A stretch of DNA of 64,000 nt from Kosakonia sacchari (GTDB taxonomy: Bacteria > Pseudomonadota > Gammaproteobacteria > Enterobacterales > Enterobacteriaceae), in assembly GCA_900109485.1 (NCBI GenBank), contig FOAY01000002.1:478842-542841 (forward strand). Direction: 5' to 3'. The notes beneath the pieces were generated by a model that did not search any database, was not told the origin of the DNA, and worked only from the letters and a program-made list of their open reading frames with translations. The position numbers and the translations under genes were made by a program. The stretch's first letter is position 1. The number at the start of each line of letters is the position of its first letter. This document shows positions 27,832 to 39,555 of this stretch, one piece after another.

Positions 27832-30507
27832 TCACCCTTTATCGTTTGGATTGAGGGCCTCTGTCAACCGTTGTTGTACCTCCTTTTGCAGCGCATTATT
27901 AAGGCCACGCCGGTCGGCAGTTGCGATTATGAATAAATCTTCTACTCGCTCACCAATGGTTGTAATTCGGGCGCCATGCAGCGAAATTCCCAGATCCGCG
28001 AACACCTGACCGACCCGCGCCAGCAGGCCTGGCTGATCAAGAGCAATCAATTCCAGGAACGATTTTCTGTCGGTATGTGTCGGCAAGAAATTGACCTCAG
28101 TATCCACCGTAAAGTGGCGTAATTTAGCCGGCTGGCGACGCGGTTGCGGCGGCTGCCAGCTGTGCTGGGTAATCGCCTGTTCCAGCCCGAAACAGATAGC
28201 ATCGTGACGATCGGCGGAGAGAGGGCTGCCATCCGGTTCCAGCACGATAAAGGTATCCATCGCCATGCCGTCACGCGTGGTAAAGATTTGCGCGTCATGA
28301 ACGCTGAGGTTGCGTCTGTCGAGTTCGGCGCAGACGGCAGCAAACAGGTACGGCCGATCCGGGCTCCAGATAAAGATCTCGGTACCGCCGCGCGTTGCCT
28401 GCGGGCTCAGCAGGATCATTGGTTTGCTTAGATCGTGCTGCAATAAGTGTCGCGCATGCCAGGCAAGCTGATTTGGGCTGTGGCGAACAAAATAGTTGGC
28501 ACGGCAGCGCGCCCAGATCTGGTGCAGTTGCTCTTCATCAATATTGTCCATCCGCAGTAGCGCCAGCGCCTGCAACTGATGGTGGCGCACACGTTCGCGC
28601 ATATCCGGCGTGTTTTGCATGCCGCGGCGCAGCTGTTTTTCGGTGGCGAAATAGAGTTCGCGCAACAGGCTCTGTTTCCAGCTATTCCACAGTGTTTCAT
28701 TGGTGGCGCAAATATCCGCGACGGTCAGGCAGACGAGGAAGCGCAGGCGGTTCTCCGTTTGCACCTCTTCGGCGAACTGTTTGATCACTTCCGGATCCTG
28801 AATATCGCGGCGCTGGGCGGTGACCGACATCAGCAAGTGATGGCGTACCAGCCAGGCAACGAGCTGGGTTTCCCGCGAGTTCAGCCCGTGTAATTCCGCA
28901 AATTTCAATACATCCTGCGCGCCGAGCACCGAGTGATCGCCGCCGCGACCTTTGGCGATATCATGGAACAAGGCGGCAATCAGGATCAGCTCCGGGTGCG
29001 TCAGGCGCGGCCACAGCTCCACGCACAATGGGTGCTTATTGCGCGTCTCTTCTTTGCCGAAGCTCTCCAGCTTCAGCAGTACGCGGATGGTGTGTTCGTC
29101 CACGGTATAGGCGTGGAACAGGTCAAACTGCATCTGACCAACAATGTGCGACCACTGCGGCATATACGCCCACAGTACGCTGTGGCGGTGCATCGGCAGC
29201 AGCCCGCGGCTGACCGCGCCGGGGTGGCGAAGCATGCTGAGGAAAATCGAGCGCGCTTCCGGGATATAGCACAGCGGCTGCGTCAGATGGCGACGCGCGT
29301 GACGCAGATGGCGCAGGGTGGTGGAGTAGATCCCGGTAATCGTGCTGTTGCGCACCATGATATAAAACATGCGCAAAATCGCCTGCGGCTCGCGGATGAA
29401 CAGCGTCTCATCGCGCAGGTCGATCAGCGTGCCGCGTAGCTGGAACTCATCATCGATCGCGCGTGGCCTTTCATCGGCAGTCAGCGCCAGAATGGCTTCG
29501 TCAAAGAGCTGCAGCAGCATCTGATTCAGCTCGCCGACGCGGCGCGTGACGCGGAAGAAATCTTTCATCATATGCTCAACCGGCTGATTGCCTTCGCCTA
29601 CATAATTCAGACGTTGGGCAACGCTGAGCTGCCGATCAAAAAGCAGGCGGTTGTCGTAGCGATTTAGCTCCAGATGCAACGCAAAGCGGATCCGCCACAG
29701 CAGGTGCAAACACTCATTCAGCTCATTGCGTTCGGCTTCGGTCAAAAAGCCGAAACCGACCATTTCATCCAGCGATGTTGCGCCAAAATGACGGCGAGCG
29801 ACCCACTGCAATGTGTGGATGTCGCGCAGCCCGCCGGGGCTGCTTTTTATATCCGGTTCAAGATTATAGCTGGTACCGTGATAGCGTTGGTGGCGTTCAT
29901 TTTGCTCCACCACTTTGGCCGGGAAGAAGGTTTCGGAAGGCCAGAAGTCATCGCTAAATATGTGCTTTTGCAATTCCAGGAACAGTGCGACATCGCCAAT
30001 CAGCAGCCGCGATTCAATCAGGTTCGTGGCGACCGTGAGATCCGATAGCCCTTCCTGCAAACACTCAGCCAGCGTGCGTACGCTGTGGCCAACTTCCAGT
30101 TTCACATCCCACAGCAGCGTCAGTAGCTCGCCGATTTTCTGGGCCTGCTCATCGGGAAGTTTGTTACGGCTGAGAATCAAGAGGTCGATATCCGATAAGG
30201 GGTGCAATTCACCCCGACCGTAACCGCCTACCGCAACCAGCGCGATATCGCCGACTTCACCGAAACCGTACCCCAGCCATAAGCGCTGCAAAAGCTGATC
30301 GATAAATTCGGTGCGGGCTTCAATCAGTTGTTCCGCGGAAATGCCCGCGTCGAAAACGTGCCCCAGCCACTGCTGAAAGGCGTCAATGTGCGCTTTAATG
30401 CTGGCGCACTGCAATTCGTCCTGAGACCAGCTACCAGGATACGCCGGCTGGCCGGGAAGGGTGGGTTGTACTGTACTGACAAACTGTTCGGAAGAGAGAT
30501 TACTCAT
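27832..30507 (-). CDS. glnD: Bifunctional uridylyltransferase/uridylyl-removing enzyme GlnD
   Basis: Primary nitrogen sensor that uridylylates PII proteins when glutamine is low and deuridylylates them when it is high. The 891 residues hold a nucleotidyltransferase domain ([16 protein letters not shown]), an HD domain ([12 protein letters not shown]) and two C-terminal ACT domains. The ATG at 30507 is preferred to a GTG three codons upstream; it gives a length one residue above E. coli. The first 30 residues diverge from E. coli, which is usual for this protein. Confidence 0.97.
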   Translation of the reverse strand: MSNLSSEQFVSTVQPTLPGQPAYPGSWSQDELQCASIKAHIDAFQQWLGHVFDAGISAEQLIEARTEFIDQLLQRLWLGYGFGEVGDIALVAVGGYGRGELHPLSDIDLLILSRNKLPDEQAQKIGELLTLLWDVKLEVGHSVRTLAECLQEGLSDLTVATNLIESRLLIGDVALFLELQKHIFSDDFWPSETFFPAKVVEQNERHQRYHGTSYNLEPDIKSSPGGLRDIHTLQWVARRHFGATSLDEMVGFGFLTEAERNELNECLHLLWRIRFALHLELNRYDNRLLFDRQLSVAQRLNYVGEGNQPVEHMMKDFFRVTRRVGELNQMLLQLFDEAILALTADERPRAIDDEFQLRGTLIDLRDETLFIREPQAILRMFYIMVRNSTITGIYSTTLRHLRHARRHLTQPLCYIPEARSIFLSMLRHPGAVSRGLLPMHRHSVLWAYMPQWSHIVGQMQFDLFHAYTVDEHTIRVLLKLESFGKEETRNKHPLCVELWPRLTHPELILIAALFHDIAKGRGGDHSVLGAQDVLKFAELHGLNSRETQLVAWLVRHHLLMSVTAQRRDIQDPEVIKQFAEEVQTENRLRFLVCLTVADICATNETLWNSWKQSLLRELYFATEKQLRRGMQNTPDMRERVRHHQLQALALLRMDNIDEEQLHQIWARCRANYFVRHSPNQLAWHARHLLQHDLSKPMILLSPQATRGGTEIFIWSPDRPYLFAAVCAELDRRNLSVHDAQIFTTRDGMAMDTFIVLEPDGSPLSADRHDAICFGLEQAITQHSWQPPQPRRQPAKLRHFTVDTEVNFLPTHTDRKSFLELIALDQPGLLARVGQVFADLGISLHGARITTIGERVEDLFIIATADRRGLNNALQKEVQQRLTEALNPNDKG

Positions 30508-30607
30508 TATCGCCACCCATTCGGCATGCGGGGTTATGTATAGACAAATTAAAAGAGATGGTAAGAAATGAAAAGTCGTTTATATCTATGACACTGGCGG
30601 AAAAAGA

Positions 30608-30637
30608 GCAAAAAAAACGGCCCGCAGAGCGGACCGT
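30608..30637 (-). terminator. Intrinsic terminator of map
   Basis: On the minus strand a 9-bp stem (ACGGTCCGC/GCGGGCCGT, one G-U pair) with a 3-nt loop is followed by a run of U. It lies 24 nt after the map stop and separates map from glnD. Confidence 0.88.
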
Positions 30638-30660
30638 TGATGTCACTGAAACGCGCCAAC

Positions 30661-31452
30661 TCAGGCGGCGGTCAGTACCGCGTCGATGGTGTCATCTTTA
30701 CGCAGCGTCAGGATCTCGCAGCCGGTTTCGGTCACCACGATGGTATGTTCATACTGCGCCGACAGACTGCGGTCTTTGGTTTTTACCGTCCAGCCATCTT
30801 TCATGGTGCGAATACGGTAATCACCTGCGTTGACCATCGGTTCAATCGTGAAAGTCATACCGGCCTGCAACACAACGCCGCCGTCGTCAGCATCATAGTG
30901 CAGAACCTGCGGCTCTTCGTGGAAGCCACGGCCAATACCGTGACCGCAATATTCACGCACCACGGAAAAGCCCTGCGCTTCAACGTATTTTTGGATCGCA
31001 GCGCCCAGCGTGCGCAGGCGGATACCCGGTTTCACCATGCGCAGCGCCAGGTAAAGGCTCTCTTGAGTGACGTGGCACAGGCGCTCGCCCAGAATGGTCG
31101 GTTTGCCGACAATAAACATTTTGGACGTGTCGCCGTGGTATTCGTCTTTGATAACGGTCACGTCGATATTGACGATATCGCCATCTTTCAGGTGTTTTTC
31201 GTCATCCGGAATGCCGTGGCAAACCACTTCATTAATAGAGATGCATACGGATTTCGGGAAGCCGTGATAACCGAGGCAGGCGGAGATCGCGTGCTGCTCG
31301 TTAACGATGTAGTCGTTGCAGATGCGATCCAGCTCGCCGGTGGTGACGCCCGGTTTAATGTGCGGGGCGATCATTTCGAGCACTTCGGCGGCGAGACGGC
31401 CGGCGACGCGCATTTTTTCGATTTCTTCAGGAGTTTTAATAGAGATAGCCAT
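30661..31452 (-). CDS. map: Methionine aminopeptidase type I
   Basis: Removes N-terminal methionine from nascent proteins; essential. The 263 residues have the type I fold with metal ligands in I-D-V-T-V (Asp), H-G-D-T-S-K (Asp), G-H-G-I-G (His), T-I-E-P-M (Glu) and Y-E-H-T (Glu). It is transcribed divergently from rpsB across a 308-bp gap that carries the rpsB promoter and leader. Confidence 0.98.
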   Translation of the reverse strand: MAISIKTPEEIEKMRVAGRLAAEVLEMIAPHIKPGVTTGELDRICNDYIVNEQHAISACLGYHGFPKSVCISINEVVCHGIPDDEKHLKDGDIVNIDVTVIKDEYHGDTSKMFIVGKPTILGERLCHVTQESLYLALRMVKPGIRLRTLGAAIQKYVEAQGFSVVREYCGHGIGRGFHEEPQVLHYDADDGGVVLQAGMTFTIEPMVNAGDYRIRTMKDGWTVKTKDRSLSAQYEHTIVVTETGCEILTLRKDDTIDAVLTAA

Positions 31453-31572
31453 GGAATGAGTCCGTCAGCGTCGAATTTTTCGACTATACCAGGTTAGTGC
31501 TGTCAATGGTAACAGTCAGGCGCGGCTTGTGCCAAATTGAGAATCGGTAACAGCACGCTGCGTCAACAACTA

Positions 31573-31607
31573 TTGGTTTCCTGCGGCGTTTTGTGGTATA
31601 AAGCGCG

Positions 31608-31609
<2 letters not shown>
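31573..31609 (+). promoter_or_regulatory. rpsB promoter with GC-rich discriminator
   Basis: The -35-like TTGGTT (31573-31578) and -10 TATAAA (31597-31602) are 18 bp apart and followed by the discriminator GCGCGCC. Such discriminators are typical of promoters repressed by ppGpp/DksA. It lies about 160 bp before rpsB. Confidence 0.65.
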
Positions 31610-32486
<877 letters not shown>

Positions 32487-32538
32487 TAAGGCACGCTCTC
32501 TGAGCCCCTTATTGAGCAGGTAGTACCGAGTTTGGTTA

Positions 32539-32564
32539 GGGGGCCTGTTTATGGCCCCCTTTTT
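32539..32564 (+). terminator. rpsB-tsf intergenic attenuator
   Basis: A 7-bp stem (GGGGGCC/GGCCCCC) with a 7-nt loop is followed by five T. It lies between rpsB and tsf and probably causes partial termination that adjusts the S2 to EF-Ts ratio. Confidence 0.85.
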
Positions 32565-32626
32565 CACTTTTAAGCCTGTTTGGTTCCTGTAACCGTGCAG
32601 GTCATATCTCTCCCGAGGATTAAAGA

Positions 32627-33478
32627 ATGGCTGAAATTACCGCATCCCTGGTAAAAGAGCTGCGTGAACGTACTGGCGCAGGCATGATGGATTGCAAAAA
32701 AGCGCTGACTGAAGCGAACGGCGACATCGATCTGGCGATCGAGAACATGCGTAAATCTGGTGCGATCAAAGCGGCCAAGAAAGCAGGCAACGTTGCTGCT
32801 GACGGCGTGATCATCACTAAAATCGACGGCACTTACGGCCTCATTCTGGAAGTTAACTGCCAGACTGACTTCGTTGCTAAAGATGGTGGTTTCCAGGCAT
32901 TTGCGAACAAAGTTCTGGATGCAGCTGTTGCTGGCAAAATCACTGACGTTGAAGTTCTGAAAGCACAGTTCGAAGAAGAGCGTGTAGCGCTGGTTGCTAA
33001 AATCGGTGAGAACATCAACATCCGTCGCGTATCCTCTCTGGAAGGTGATGTTCTGGGCTCTTACCAGCACGGCGCGCGTATCGGTGTTCTGGTTGCAGCT
33101 AAAAATGCTAACGAAGAGCTGGTTAAACAGCTGGCCATGCACATTGCTGCAAGCAAGCCGGAATTCGTTAAGCCGGAAGACGTGTCCGCTGAAGTGGTAG
33201 AAAAAGAGTACCAGGTTCAGCTGGATATCGCCATGCAGTCTGGCAAGCCGAAAGAAATCGCAGAGAAAATGGTTGAAGGCCGCATGAAGAAATTCACCGG
33301 CGAAGTTTCTCTGACCGGCCAGCCTTTTGTTATGGATCCGAGCAAAACCGTTGGTCAGCTGCTGAAAGAGCACAACGCTGACGTGACTGGCTTCATTCGC
33401 TTCGAAGTGGGTGAAGGCATCGAGAAAGTTGAGACTGACTTCGCAGCAGAAGTTGCTGCCATGTCCAAGCAGTCTTAA
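32627..33478 (+). CDS. tsf: Elongation factor Ts
   Basis: Guanine-nucleotide exchange factor for EF-Tu. The 283 residues equal E. coli EF-Ts. [16 protein letters not shown] is the family signature in the N-terminal UBA-like domain, and the T-D-F-V-A core motif follows. A CCCGAGGA site precedes the ATG. Confidence 0.99.
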   Translation: MAEITASLVKELRERTGAGMMDCKKALTEANGDIDLAIENMRKSGAIKAAKKAGNVAADGVIITKIDGTYGLILEVNCQTDFVAKDGGFQAFANKVLDAAVAGKITDVEVLKAQFEEERVALVAKIGENINIRRVSSLEGDVLGSYQHGARIGVLVAAKNANEELVKQLAMHIAASKPEFVKPEDVSAEVVEKEYQVQLDIAMQSGKPKEIAEKMVEGRMKKFTGEVSLTGQPFVMDPSKTVGQLLKEHNADVTGFIRFEVGEGIEKVETDFAAEVAAMSKQS

Positions 33479-33489
33479 TCATTAAAAGG

Positions 33490-33514
33490 AGCCGCCTGAG
33501 GGCGGCTTCTTTTT
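33490..33514 (+). terminator. Intrinsic terminator after tsf
   Basis: AGCCGCC and GGCGGCT form a 7-bp stem with a TGAG loop, followed by TCTTTTT. It ends the rpsB-tsf transcript. Confidence 0.92.
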
Positions 33515-33623
33515 ATGCCCTTCATCTGAAAATCAGCCAGCACACTAGTGTTTGCGCTGGCAGGCGACGTATCATACGCCAGTATTAAACCCGTCCAATT
33601 GTTGACAGTCTCAGGAAAGAAAC

Positions 33624-34349
33624 ATGGCTACCAATGCAAAACCCGTCTACAAACGCATTCTGCTTAAGCTTAGCGGCGAAGCGCTCCAGGGATCAGAAGG
33701 CTTCGGTATCGACGCAAGTATTCTCGACCGTATGGCGCAGGAAATTAAAGAGCTGGTTGAACTGGGTGTTCAGGTTGGCGTAGTGATTGGCGGTGGTAAC
33801 CTGTTCCGTGGGGCTGGTCTGGCGAAAGCGGGGATGAACCGTGTTGTGGGCGACCACATGGGTATGCTGGCGACGGTTATGAACGGCCTGGCAATGCGTG
33901 ATGCGTTGCATCGTGCCTACGTGAACGCGCGTTTGATGTCTGCTTTTCCGCTGAATGGCGTCTGTGATAATTACAGTTGGGCAGAAGCGATCAGCCTGTT
34001 GCGTAATAATCGCGTTGTGATTTTTAGTGCAGGTACTGGTAACCCGTTCTTTACCACCGATTCCGCAGCGTGTCTGCGCGGCATCGAAATCGAAGCCGAT
34101 GTGGTATTGAAAGCGACGAAAGTTGACGGTGTGTTCACTGCCGATCCGGTACAGGATCCGACCGCTACCCTGTGTGAACAACTGACCTATACCGAAGTGC
34201 TGGACAAAGAACTGAAAGTGATGGATCTGGCAGCCTTTACGCTGGCTCGCGACCACAAATTGCCGATTCGCGTATTTAACATGAATAAACCTGGTGCGCT
34301 GCGCCGCGTCGTCATGGGCGAAAAAGAAGGCACATTGATTACGGATTAA
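33624..34349 (+). CDS. pyrH: Uridylate kinase
   Basis: Hexameric UMP kinase of the amino-acid-kinase fold, essential for pyrimidine nucleotide supply, activated by GTP and inhibited by UTP. The 241 residues equal E. coli. [15 protein letters not shown] and [10 protein letters not shown] are visible. An AGGAAAG site precedes the ATG. frr follows after 149 bp. Confidence 0.99.
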   Translation: MATNAKPVYKRILLKLSGEALQGSEGFGIDASILDRMAQEIKELVELGVQVGVVIGGGNLFRGAGLAKAGMNRVVGDHMGMLATVMNGLAMRDALHRAYVNARLMSAFPLNGVCDNYSWAEAISLLRNNRVVIFSAGTGNPFFTTDSAACLRGIEIEADVVLKATKVDGVFTADPVQDPTATLCEQLTYTEVLDKELKVMDLAAFTLARDHKLPIRVFNMNKPGALRRVVMGEKEGTLITD

Positions 34350-34498
34350 TTCCCGTAAGCAATAAATAAAGGTAAGATTCCGCTTTAATTTATTAAGCAG
34401 TCCTTTCTGGCATCTTCGCGGTGCCATTAATTGAACAGGCTATACTTAGCACACCCGCCGTATGGCCTGTCTGCGACAAGATTTCAAGGATCCGTAAC

Positions 34499-35056
34499 GT
34501 GATTAGTGATATCAGAAAAGATGCTGAAGTACGCATGGAAAAATGCGTTGAAGCGTTCAAAACCCAAATCAGCAAAGTGCGCACTGGCCGCGCTTCCCCG
34601 AGCCTGCTGGATGGCATCGTTGTGGAATATTACGGTACGCCGACTCCGCTGCGTCAGCTGGCCAGCGTGACGGTAGAAGACTCCCGTACTCTGAAAATCA
34701 ACGTGTTCGATCGTTCTATGAGCCCGGCTGTTGAGAAAGCGATTCTGACTTCTGACCTGGGCCTGAACCCAAGCTCTGCGGGTAGCGATATCCGTGTTCC
34801 GCTGCCGGCGCTGACGGAAGAACGTCGTAAAGATCTGATTAAAGTCGTGCGCGGCGAAGCTGAACAAGCGCGTGTTGCGGTACGTAACGTCCGCCGTGAC
34901 GCGAACGATAAAGTAAAAGCGCTGCTGAAAGATAAAGAAATCAGTGAAGATGACGATCGTCGTTCACAGGAAGACGTGCAGAAGCTGACCGACGCTGCGA
35001 TCAAAAAAGTAGAAGCGGCGCTGGCGGACAAAGAAGCAGAACTGATGCAGTTCTGA
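34499..35056 (+). CDS. frr: Ribosome-recycling factor
   Basis: Splits post-termination ribosomes together with EF-G. The 185 residues form a three-helix bundle plus a small domain; [10 protein letters not shown] is the hinge-region signature. The start is GTG at 34499 with AAGGA upstream, as in E. coli; an in-frame ATG 26 codons earlier gives an unconserved extension. Confidence 0.98.
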   Translation: MISDIRKDAEVRMEKCVEAFKTQISKVRTGRASPSLLDGIVVEYYGTPTPLRQLASVTVEDSRTLKINVFDRSMSPAVEKAILTSDLGLNPSSAGSDIRVPLPALTEERRKDLIKVVRGEAEQARVAVRNVRRDANDKVKALLKDKEISEDDDRRSQEDVQKLTDAAIKKVEAALADKEAELMQF

Positions 35057-35072
35057 TTCGAAAAAACCGACT

Positions 35073-35126
35073 AAAACGCCGTACAGAGAGCCATTCCGGT
35101 GGCTTTGCTGGCGGCGTTTTGCTTTT
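35073..35126 (+). terminator. Terminator after frr
   Basis: AAAACGCCG (35073-35081) pairs with CGGCGTTTT (35112-35120), enclosing an inner AGCCA/TGGCT hairpin, and T-rich sequence follows. It ends about 27 bp before the dxr ATG. Confidence 0.7.
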
Positions 35127-35152
35127 TATCCTCGCAACATTGTGAGCGTTTA

Positions 35153-36349
35153 ATGAAGCATTTAACCCTTCTGGGCTCAACGGGTTCTATTGGTTGCAGC
35201 ACGCTTGATGTGGTTCGCCATAACCCTGAACGCTTTTCCGTTACTGCGCTTGTCGCGGGTAAGAACGTTGCCCGTATGATTGGGCAGTGTCTCGAATTCT
35301 CTCCTCGTTTCGCCGTAATGGACGACGCGCACAGCGCACAGCAAGTGAAACTGGCGCTGCGTGAGCATGGCTGCCGTACTGAAGTGCTCAGTGGTCAACA
35401 AGCTGCCTGCGAAATGGCCGCGCTAAATGGTGTCGATCAGGTGATGGCGGCGATTGTAGGCGCAGCCGGACTGGTGCCTACACTGGCCGCCATTCGCGCC
35501 GGTAAAACTGTTTTGCTGGCAAATAAAGAGGCGTTGGTTACCTGCGGGCGTCTGTTTATGGAAGCGGTGAAAGAGAGCGACGCGCGGCTTTTGCCGGTCG
35601 ATAGCGAGCATAACGCGATTTTTCAGAGTTTACCGGAAACAATTCAGCAGAACCTGGGGTACGCTGATCTTGAGCTGAATGGGGTTTCGTCTATTCTGCT
35701 TACCGGGTCTGGTGGCCCGTTCCGGGAGACGCCGCTGTCTGATTTGGCAGCAATGACGCCGGATCAGGCATGTCGTCATCCGAACTGGTCAATGGGACGT
35801 AAAATCTCCGTTGATTCCGCCACCATGATGAATAAAGGTCTGGAATACATTGAAGCACGCTGGTTGTTTAATGCCGCTGCCCGCCAGATGGAAGTGCTGA
35901 TTCACCCGCAATCGGTGATCCACTCCATGGTTCGCTATCAGGATGGCAGTGTTTTGGCGCAGTTGGGTGAGCCGGATATGCGTACACCCATTGCACATAC
36001 GATGGCGTGGCCTGAGCGTGTGCCGTCTGGCGTCAATGCCCTCGATTTTTGCAAACTGAGTTCATTAAGTTTCGCAGAGCCTGATTTCGATCGCTATCCT
36101 TGTCTGAAGCTGGCTATTGATGCCTCCGATGAAGGGCAGGCAGCGACAACGGCGCTGAACGCAGCAAACGAGGTGACTGTCTCGGCATTCCTGGCATCTG
36201 CAATCCGTTTCACTGATATCGCTGCCCTTAATCTGTCTGTGCTTGAGCAGATGGATTTGCGAGAGCCGCAGAGTATAGATGATGTACTTGCTGTCGATGC
36301 GCAAGCTCGTGAGGTTGCGCAAAAACAAGTGATGCGCCTCGCAAGCTAG
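35153..36349 (+). CDS. dxr: 1-deoxy-D-xylulose 5-phosphate reductoisomerase
   Basis: First committed enzyme of the MEP isoprenoid pathway; target of fosmidomycin. The 398 residues equal E. coli. The NADPH motif G-S-T-G-S-I-G is at the N-terminus, the metal-binding P-V-D-S-E-H follows, and G-S-G-G-P-F-R is a conserved loop. The ATG at 35153 has only a weak GTGAG site; an upstream in-frame start is inside the frr terminator and is rejected. Confidence 0.98.
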   Translation: MKHLTLLGSTGSIGCSTLDVVRHNPERFSVTALVAGKNVARMIGQCLEFSPRFAVMDDAHSAQQVKLALREHGCRTEVLSGQQAACEMAALNGVDQVMAAIVGAAGLVPTLAAIRAGKTVLLANKEALVTCGRLFMEAVKESDARLLPVDSEHNAIFQSLPETIQQNLGYADLELNGVSSILLTGSGGPFRETPLSDLAAMTPDQACRHPNWSMGRKISVDSATMMNKGLEYIEARWLFNAAARQMEVLIHPQSVIHSMVRYQDGSVLAQLGEPDMRTPIAHTMAWPERVPSGVNALDFCKLSSLSFAEPDFDRYPCLKLAIDASDEGQAATTALNAANEVTVSAFLASAIRFTDIAALNLSVLEQMDLREPQSIDDVLAVDAQAREVAQKQVMRLAS

Positions 36350-36450
36350 TGATATTACAGTCATGAGCAACGGTGCTATTTGTTAGCGTTAGGCTTCGGT
36401 GATATAGTCTGCGCCACAAAATTGCCAGTTTGTGATATGGCGGATTGAGT

Positions 36451-36475
36451 AAGCCGTGGTTTACGCGGCTTTTTT
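36451..36475 (+). terminator. Terminator between dxr and uppS
   Basis: A 6-bp stem (AAGCCG/CGGCTT) with a 9-nt loop is followed by a T-run. It is probably partial, because the downstream operon is essential and may also have its own promoter. Confidence 0.65.
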
Positions 36476-36534
36476 GCGTAAGGGCTTTGTATTCCTGAGT
36501 ACCGCTAAATCCTTTTCAGGGACTAAAACGCGTT

Positions 36535-37293
36535 ATGTTGTCAGCTAACCAACCGATAAGCGAAAATTTGCCAACACATGGCTGCCGCCATGTTGCGATA
36601 ATCATGGATGGCAATGGTCGCTGGGCAAAAAGACAGGGGAAACTCCGTGCCTTTGGTCACAGGGCTGGAGCAAAGTCTGTTCGCCGCGCGGTCTCATTTG
36701 CCGCCAACAATGGTATCGATGCACTGACGCTTTATGCTTTTAGTAGTGAAAACTGGAATCGCCCGGCGCAGGAAGTGAGTGCGCTGATGGAGCTGTTTGT
36801 GTGGGCGCTGGATAGTGAAGTAAAAAGCCTGCACCGCCACAATGTACGCTTGCGCATCATTGGTGATACTAGCCGTTTTAACATGCGTTTGCAGGAGCGT
36901 ATCCGCAAAGCAGAAGAGTTGACCGCCCAGAATACCGGGCTGACGCTGAATATCGCAGCGAACTATGGTGGTCGCTGGGATATCGTTCAGGGAGTCCGGC
37001 AATTAGCCGTGCAAGTGCAGGAAGGGCTGTTACGCCCGGATCAAATTGATGAAGGAACGCTTAATAAGCAAGTCTGCATGCACGAGCTGGCTCCCGTTGA
37101 TTTAGTGATTAGGACTGGTGGAGAACATCGCATAAGTAACTTTTTACTTTGGCAAATTGCCTATGCCGAACTTTACTTTACTGATGTTCTTTGGCCCGAT
37201 TTTGATGAACAAGACTTTGAAGGTGCGCTGCATGCCTTTGCCAATCGAGAGCGTCGTTTCGGCGGCACCGAGCCTGGTGGCGAAAACGCCTGA
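36535..37293 (+). CDS. uppS: Undecaprenyl pyrophosphate synthase
   Basis: cis-Prenyltransferase that makes the C55 lipid carrier for peptidoglycan and O-antigen. The 252 residues show the catalytic I-M-D-G-N-G-R-W (Asp at 25), S-S-E-N-W and R-T-G-G-E-x-R-I-S-N-F motifs. It starts 186 bp after dxr and opens the envelope cluster with cdsA only 12 bp downstream. Confidence 0.98.
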   Translation: MLSANQPISENLPTHGCRHVAIIMDGNGRWAKRQGKLRAFGHRAGAKSVRRAVSFAANNGIDALTLYAFSSENWNRPAQEVSALMELFVWALDSEVKSLHRHNVRLRIIGDTSRFNMRLQERIRKAEELTAQNTGLTLNIAANYGGRWDIVQGVRQLAVQVQEGLLRPDQIDEGTLNKQVCMHELAPVDLVIRTGGEHRISNFLLWQIAYAELYFTDVLWPDFDEQDFEGALHAFANRERRFGGTEPGGENA

Positions 37294-37305
37294 TGGGGGT
37301 AGCTT

Positions 37306-38163
37306 TTGCTGAAGTATCGCCTGATTTCTGCTTTTGTATTAATTCCCATAGTTATCGCAGCTCTTTTTTGGTTGCCGCTGGTGGGTTTTGCGATCGTTAC
37401 GCTCGCTGTTTGTATGCTTGCTGCGTGGGAGTGGGGGCAACTGAGCGGTTTTTCGTCCCGTTCTCAGCGGGTTTGGCTGGCGGTATTGTGCGGGCTGCTG
37501 TTGGCGCTCATGCTGTTGCTGCTGCCGCAATATCACAATGATATCCATCAACCGCTGGTGGAACTCTCGCTTTGGGCCTCAGTGGCCTGGTGGGTGGGCG
37601 CTCTGTTGTTAGTGCTGAGCTACCCGGCGTCTGCTGCGCTGTGGCGCAACTCCAGAGTTTTACGTCTTGTGTTTGGTATATTAACGATTGTGCCTTTTTT
37701 TTGGGGCATGCTGGCACTACGCGCCTGGCACTACAACGATAACCACTATGATGGCGCGCTGTGGTTGCTGTATGTCATGATCCTCGTCTGGGGAGCTGAT
37801 TCCGGTGCATACATGTTTGGTAAATTATTTGGCAAGCATAAGCTGGCACCAAAAGTCTCTCCGGGAAAAACCTGGCAAGGTTTTCTCGGCGGTCTGCTGA
37901 CTGCGGGGGTGATCTCCTGGGGCTATGGCGCCTGGGCGAATCTCGAGATAGCGCCATCTACTCTGTTGATTTGCTCTGTGGTGGCCGCACTGGCCTCCGT
38001 ACTGGGCGATTTGACCGAAAGCATGTTCAAGCGTGAAGCCGGTATTAAAGATAGTGGTCATCTTATTCCGGGTCATGGCGGTATACTGGATCGCATTGAC
38101 AGCCTGACAGCGGCAGTACCCGTATTTGCCTGCCTGTTATTGCTGGTTTTCAGGACGATTTGA
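37306..38163 (+). CDS. cdsA: Phosphatidate cytidylyltransferase
   Basis: Makes CDP-diacylglycerol, the precursor of all membrane phospholipids. The 285 residues form about eight membrane helices and end with the family signature [22 protein letters not shown]. The start is TTG at 37306 with a G-rich site upstream, as in E. coli. Confidence 0.98.
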   Translation: MLKYRLISAFVLIPIVIAALFWLPLVGFAIVTLAVCMLAAWEWGQLSGFSSRSQRVWLAVLCGLLLALMLLLLPQYHNDIHQPLVELSLWASVAWWVGALLLVLSYPASAALWRNSRVLRLVFGILTIVPFFWGMLALRAWHYNDNHYDGALWLLYVMILVWGADSGAYMFGKLFGKHKLAPKVSPGKTWQGFLGGLLTAGVISWGYGAWANLEIAPSTLLICSVVAALASVLGDLTESMFKREAGIKDSGHLIPGHGGILDRIDSLTAAVPVFACLLLLVFRTI

Positions 38164-38174
38164 CGGAAGGTTTT

Positions 38175-39524
38175 ATGCTGAGCATTCTCTGGAATCTGGC
38201 GGCATTCATAGTTGCGCTGGGTGTGTTGATCACCGTGCATGAATTTGGCCATTTCTGGGTTGCTCGTCGCTGTGGCGTACGGGTAGAGCGTTTTTCCATC
38301 GGCTTTGGCAAAGCGCTCTGTCGTCGTACAGACAAACACGGCACCGAATTTGTAATTGCCCTGATTCCACTGGGCGGTTACGTCAAAATGCTGGATGAGC
38401 GCGTTGAACCGGTTGCCCCGGAAATGCGCCACTACGCCTTCAATAATAAAACGGTTGGCCAGCGCGCTGCCGTTATTGCCGCGGGTCCAATCGCTAACTT
38501 TATCTTTGCCATCTTCGCCTACTGGCTGGTGTTTATCATCGGTGTCCCCGGTGTTCGCCCGGTTGTTGGTGAAATAACACCCAATTCCATCGCCGCAAAC
38601 GCGCAAATTGCACCCGGAATGGAACTTAAATCGATTGATGGCATCGAAACGCCTGATTGGGATGCTGTGCGCTTACAGTTGGTATCAAAAATCGGCGATA
38701 GCCAGATGACCATCAGCGTAGCGCCGTTCGGCAGCAACAATCGTCAGGAAAAGGTCGTCGATTTACGTCATTGGGCTTTCCAACCTGATAAAGACGATCC
38801 GGTCGCCGCGCTGGGTATTCGGCCGCGCGCTGCGCAGCTTGAGCCTATCCTCGCGGAGGTGCAGGTGGGATCAGCGGCCAGTAACGCAGGTTTGCAAGCT
38901 GGCGACAGGATCGTTAAAGTCGATGGTCAGCAGTTAACTCAGTGGATGACGTTCGTTAATCTGGTGCGGGATAATCCGGGAACGCCGTTAGCGTTAGAAG
39001 TAGAAAGACAGGGGGCTCCCTTGTCTTTAACATTGATACCGGATACAAAACCCGGTAGCAAAGCAGAGGGTTTCGCGGGCGTTGTGCCTAAAGTTATTCC
39101 GCTGCCAGATGAATATAAGACAGTACGCCAGTACGGGCCATTTAGCGCCATCGTTGAAGCCACGGACAAAACGTGGCAATTGATGAGGCTGACGGTCAGT
39201 ATGTTGGGGAAATTGATCACCGGTGATGTAAAACTGAACAACCTCAGTGGGCCAATCTCAATTGCTCAGGGGGCTGGGATGTCAGCGGAGTTCGGGTTGA
39301 TTTACTACCTGATGTTCCTCGCATTGATAAGCGTGAACTTAGGCATTATTAACCTGTTCCCATTACCCGTTCTTGATGGCGGGCATCTGCTGTTTTTGGC
39401 GATTGAGAAGCTGAAGGGCGGACCGGTATCCGAGCGAGTTCAAGACTTTAGTTATCGCATTGGCTCTATTTTGCTGGTGCTGTTAATGGGGCTTGCACTT
39501 TTCAATGATTTCTCTCGGTTGTAA
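38175..39524 (+). CDS. rseP: RIP zinc metalloprotease RseP
   Basis: Site-2 intramembrane protease that cleaves RseA and so releases sigma-E during envelope stress. The 449 residues have the H-E-F-G-H zinc motif at 22-26 in the first membrane helix, two periplasmic PDZ domains, and the N-x-x-P-x-P-x-L-D-G motif near the C-terminus. A GGAAGG site precedes the ATG at 38175. degP at 23669 lies in the same regulon. Confidence 0.98.
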   Translation: MLSILWNLAAFIVALGVLITVHEFGHFWVARRCGVRVERFSIGFGKALCRRTDKHGTEFVIALIPLGGYVKMLDERVEPVAPEMRHYAFNNKTVGQRAAVIAAGPIANFIFAIFAYWLVFIIGVPGVRPVVGEITPNSIAANAQIAPGMELKSIDGIETPDWDAVRLQLVSKIGDSQMTISVAPFGSNNRQEKVVDLRHWAFQPDKDDPVAALGIRPRAAQLEPILAEVQVGSAASNAGLQAGDRIVKVDGQQLTQWMTFVNLVRDNPGTPLALEVERQGAPLSLTLIPDTKPGSKAEGFAGVVPKVIPLPDEYKTVRQYGPFSAIVEATDKTWQLMRLTVSMLGKLITGDVKLNNLSGPISIAQGAGMSAEFGLIYYLMFLALISVNLGIINLFPLPVLDGGHLLFLAIEKLKGGPVSERVQDFSYRIGSILLVLLMGLALFNDFSRL

Positions 39525-39555
39525 GAGAGTTTGTTAGGAAGAACGCATAATAACG